A stretch of 48,861 nucleotides of DNA from CAZXLT01 sp964641545 (GTDB lineage Bacteria > Patescibacteriota > Saccharimonadia > Saccharimonadales > AWTP1-31), in the NCBI GenBank assembly GCA_964641545.1, contig CAZXLT010000007.1, positions 1 to 48,861 on the forward strand. The letters run 5' to 3'. The notes beneath the pieces are model-generated. The model saw nothing but the letters and a program-made list of their open reading frames with translations, searched no databases and was not told the origin of the DNA. The position numbers and the translations under genes were made by a program. The first letter of the stretch is position 1. Each line of letters begins with the position of its first letter. Positions 48,775 through 48,861 of this stretch are shown here, piece after piece.

Positions 48775-48861
48775 TTACTTTGATACTTCACCTGTTAACT
48801 GGTGAGGTTGGATTGCTGGAAGCCAACCACGAATATAGACACCAACTCCCGCAACAAAATC
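48775..48861 (-). CDS. 3' end of an unidentified gene, cut by the window edge
   Basis: 28 codons remain, ending VYIRGWLPAIQPHQLTGEVSK then TAA at 48775-48777. Too short to name; codon choice is like its neighbours. The remaining 48687-48774 hold no gene or clear hairpin. Confidence 0.45.
   Translation of the reverse strand, partial: DFVAGVGVYIRGWLPAIQPHQLTGEVSK

Noticed and set aside
1..48861. UGA read as glycine, as in SR1/Gracilibacteria
   Set aside because: TGA ends pilM and pilN in ATGA overlaps and in-frame TGA is absent from conserved genes.
1..48861. CRISPR arrays or insertion sequences
   Set aside because: No regularly spaced repeats and no transposase or terminal inverted repeats were seen.

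Overview
The window looks like chromosome from a member of the Candidate Phyla Radiation (Patescibacteria), most probably a Saccharibacterium (TM7). The reasons are compact, tightly overlapping genes; a housekeeping set with RNase Y, RecA, RecX, RuvABC, TsaB and TsaE; a large type IV pilus / natural competence complement (PilB, PilC, PilM, PilN, PilO, four pilin-like genes, PilX-like protein, ComEC); a sortase with its substrate; small membrane proteins; and many mRNAs that appear leaderless. TGA serves as a normal stop codon (for example the ATGA overlaps at 30570 and 31154), so this is not one of the UGA=Gly lineages. The assignment rests on gene content, not on an rRNA or marker-gene search.

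Layout. 1-566: 3' end of tRNA-Gly, a damaged second copy of it and a small unknown gene. 573-3721: beta-propeller-like membrane protein, tRNA-Arg, EamA half-transporter, acyltransferase, tRNA-His. 3724-5277: a short Lys-rich leader peptide, alternative antiterminator/terminator hairpins and an aspartokinase. 5274-9933: small exported protein, metal P-type ATPase, CTP-dependent lipid kinase family protein, tRNA-Pro, Nudix and metallo-beta-lactamase genes. 9957-11752: RNase Y operon. 11944-16845: surface block with sortase, its APDTG-anchored partner and a lamin-tail-domain protein, with tsaB/tsaE. 16958-20542: PRC-barrel protein, recX, hydrolases, cupin, recA. 20677-32067: type IV pilus region, interrupted by a Nudix and a HAD gene. 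32033-38604: PH-domain protein, ruvB, and the comEC-yebC-ruvC-ruvA operon. 38745-44054: pilin-like protein, an unknown gene behind a second leader-peptide attenuator, D-amino-acid oxidase, ABC exporter, RibD-like reductase. 44146-46515: three genes (IMP cyclohydrolase-like, HAD, Nudix) separated by copies of a short repeat related to the tRNA-Lys 3' end, then tRNA-Lys. 46630-48861: DMT transporter, membrane protein, methyltransferase and a gene cut by the window edge.

How it works together. PilM/N/O, PilB/C, the pilins and ComEC, with RecA, would give DNA uptake, twitching and host attachment. The sortase and surface proteins would decorate the cell for its epibiotic life. The most notable regulatory content is a pair of ribosome-mediated attenuators (3759-3873 and 40369-40498), the tRNA-associated hairpins and 3'-end duplications at tRNA-Gly and tRNA-Lys, and the pervasive placement of a -10 box 6-7 nt before the start codon.
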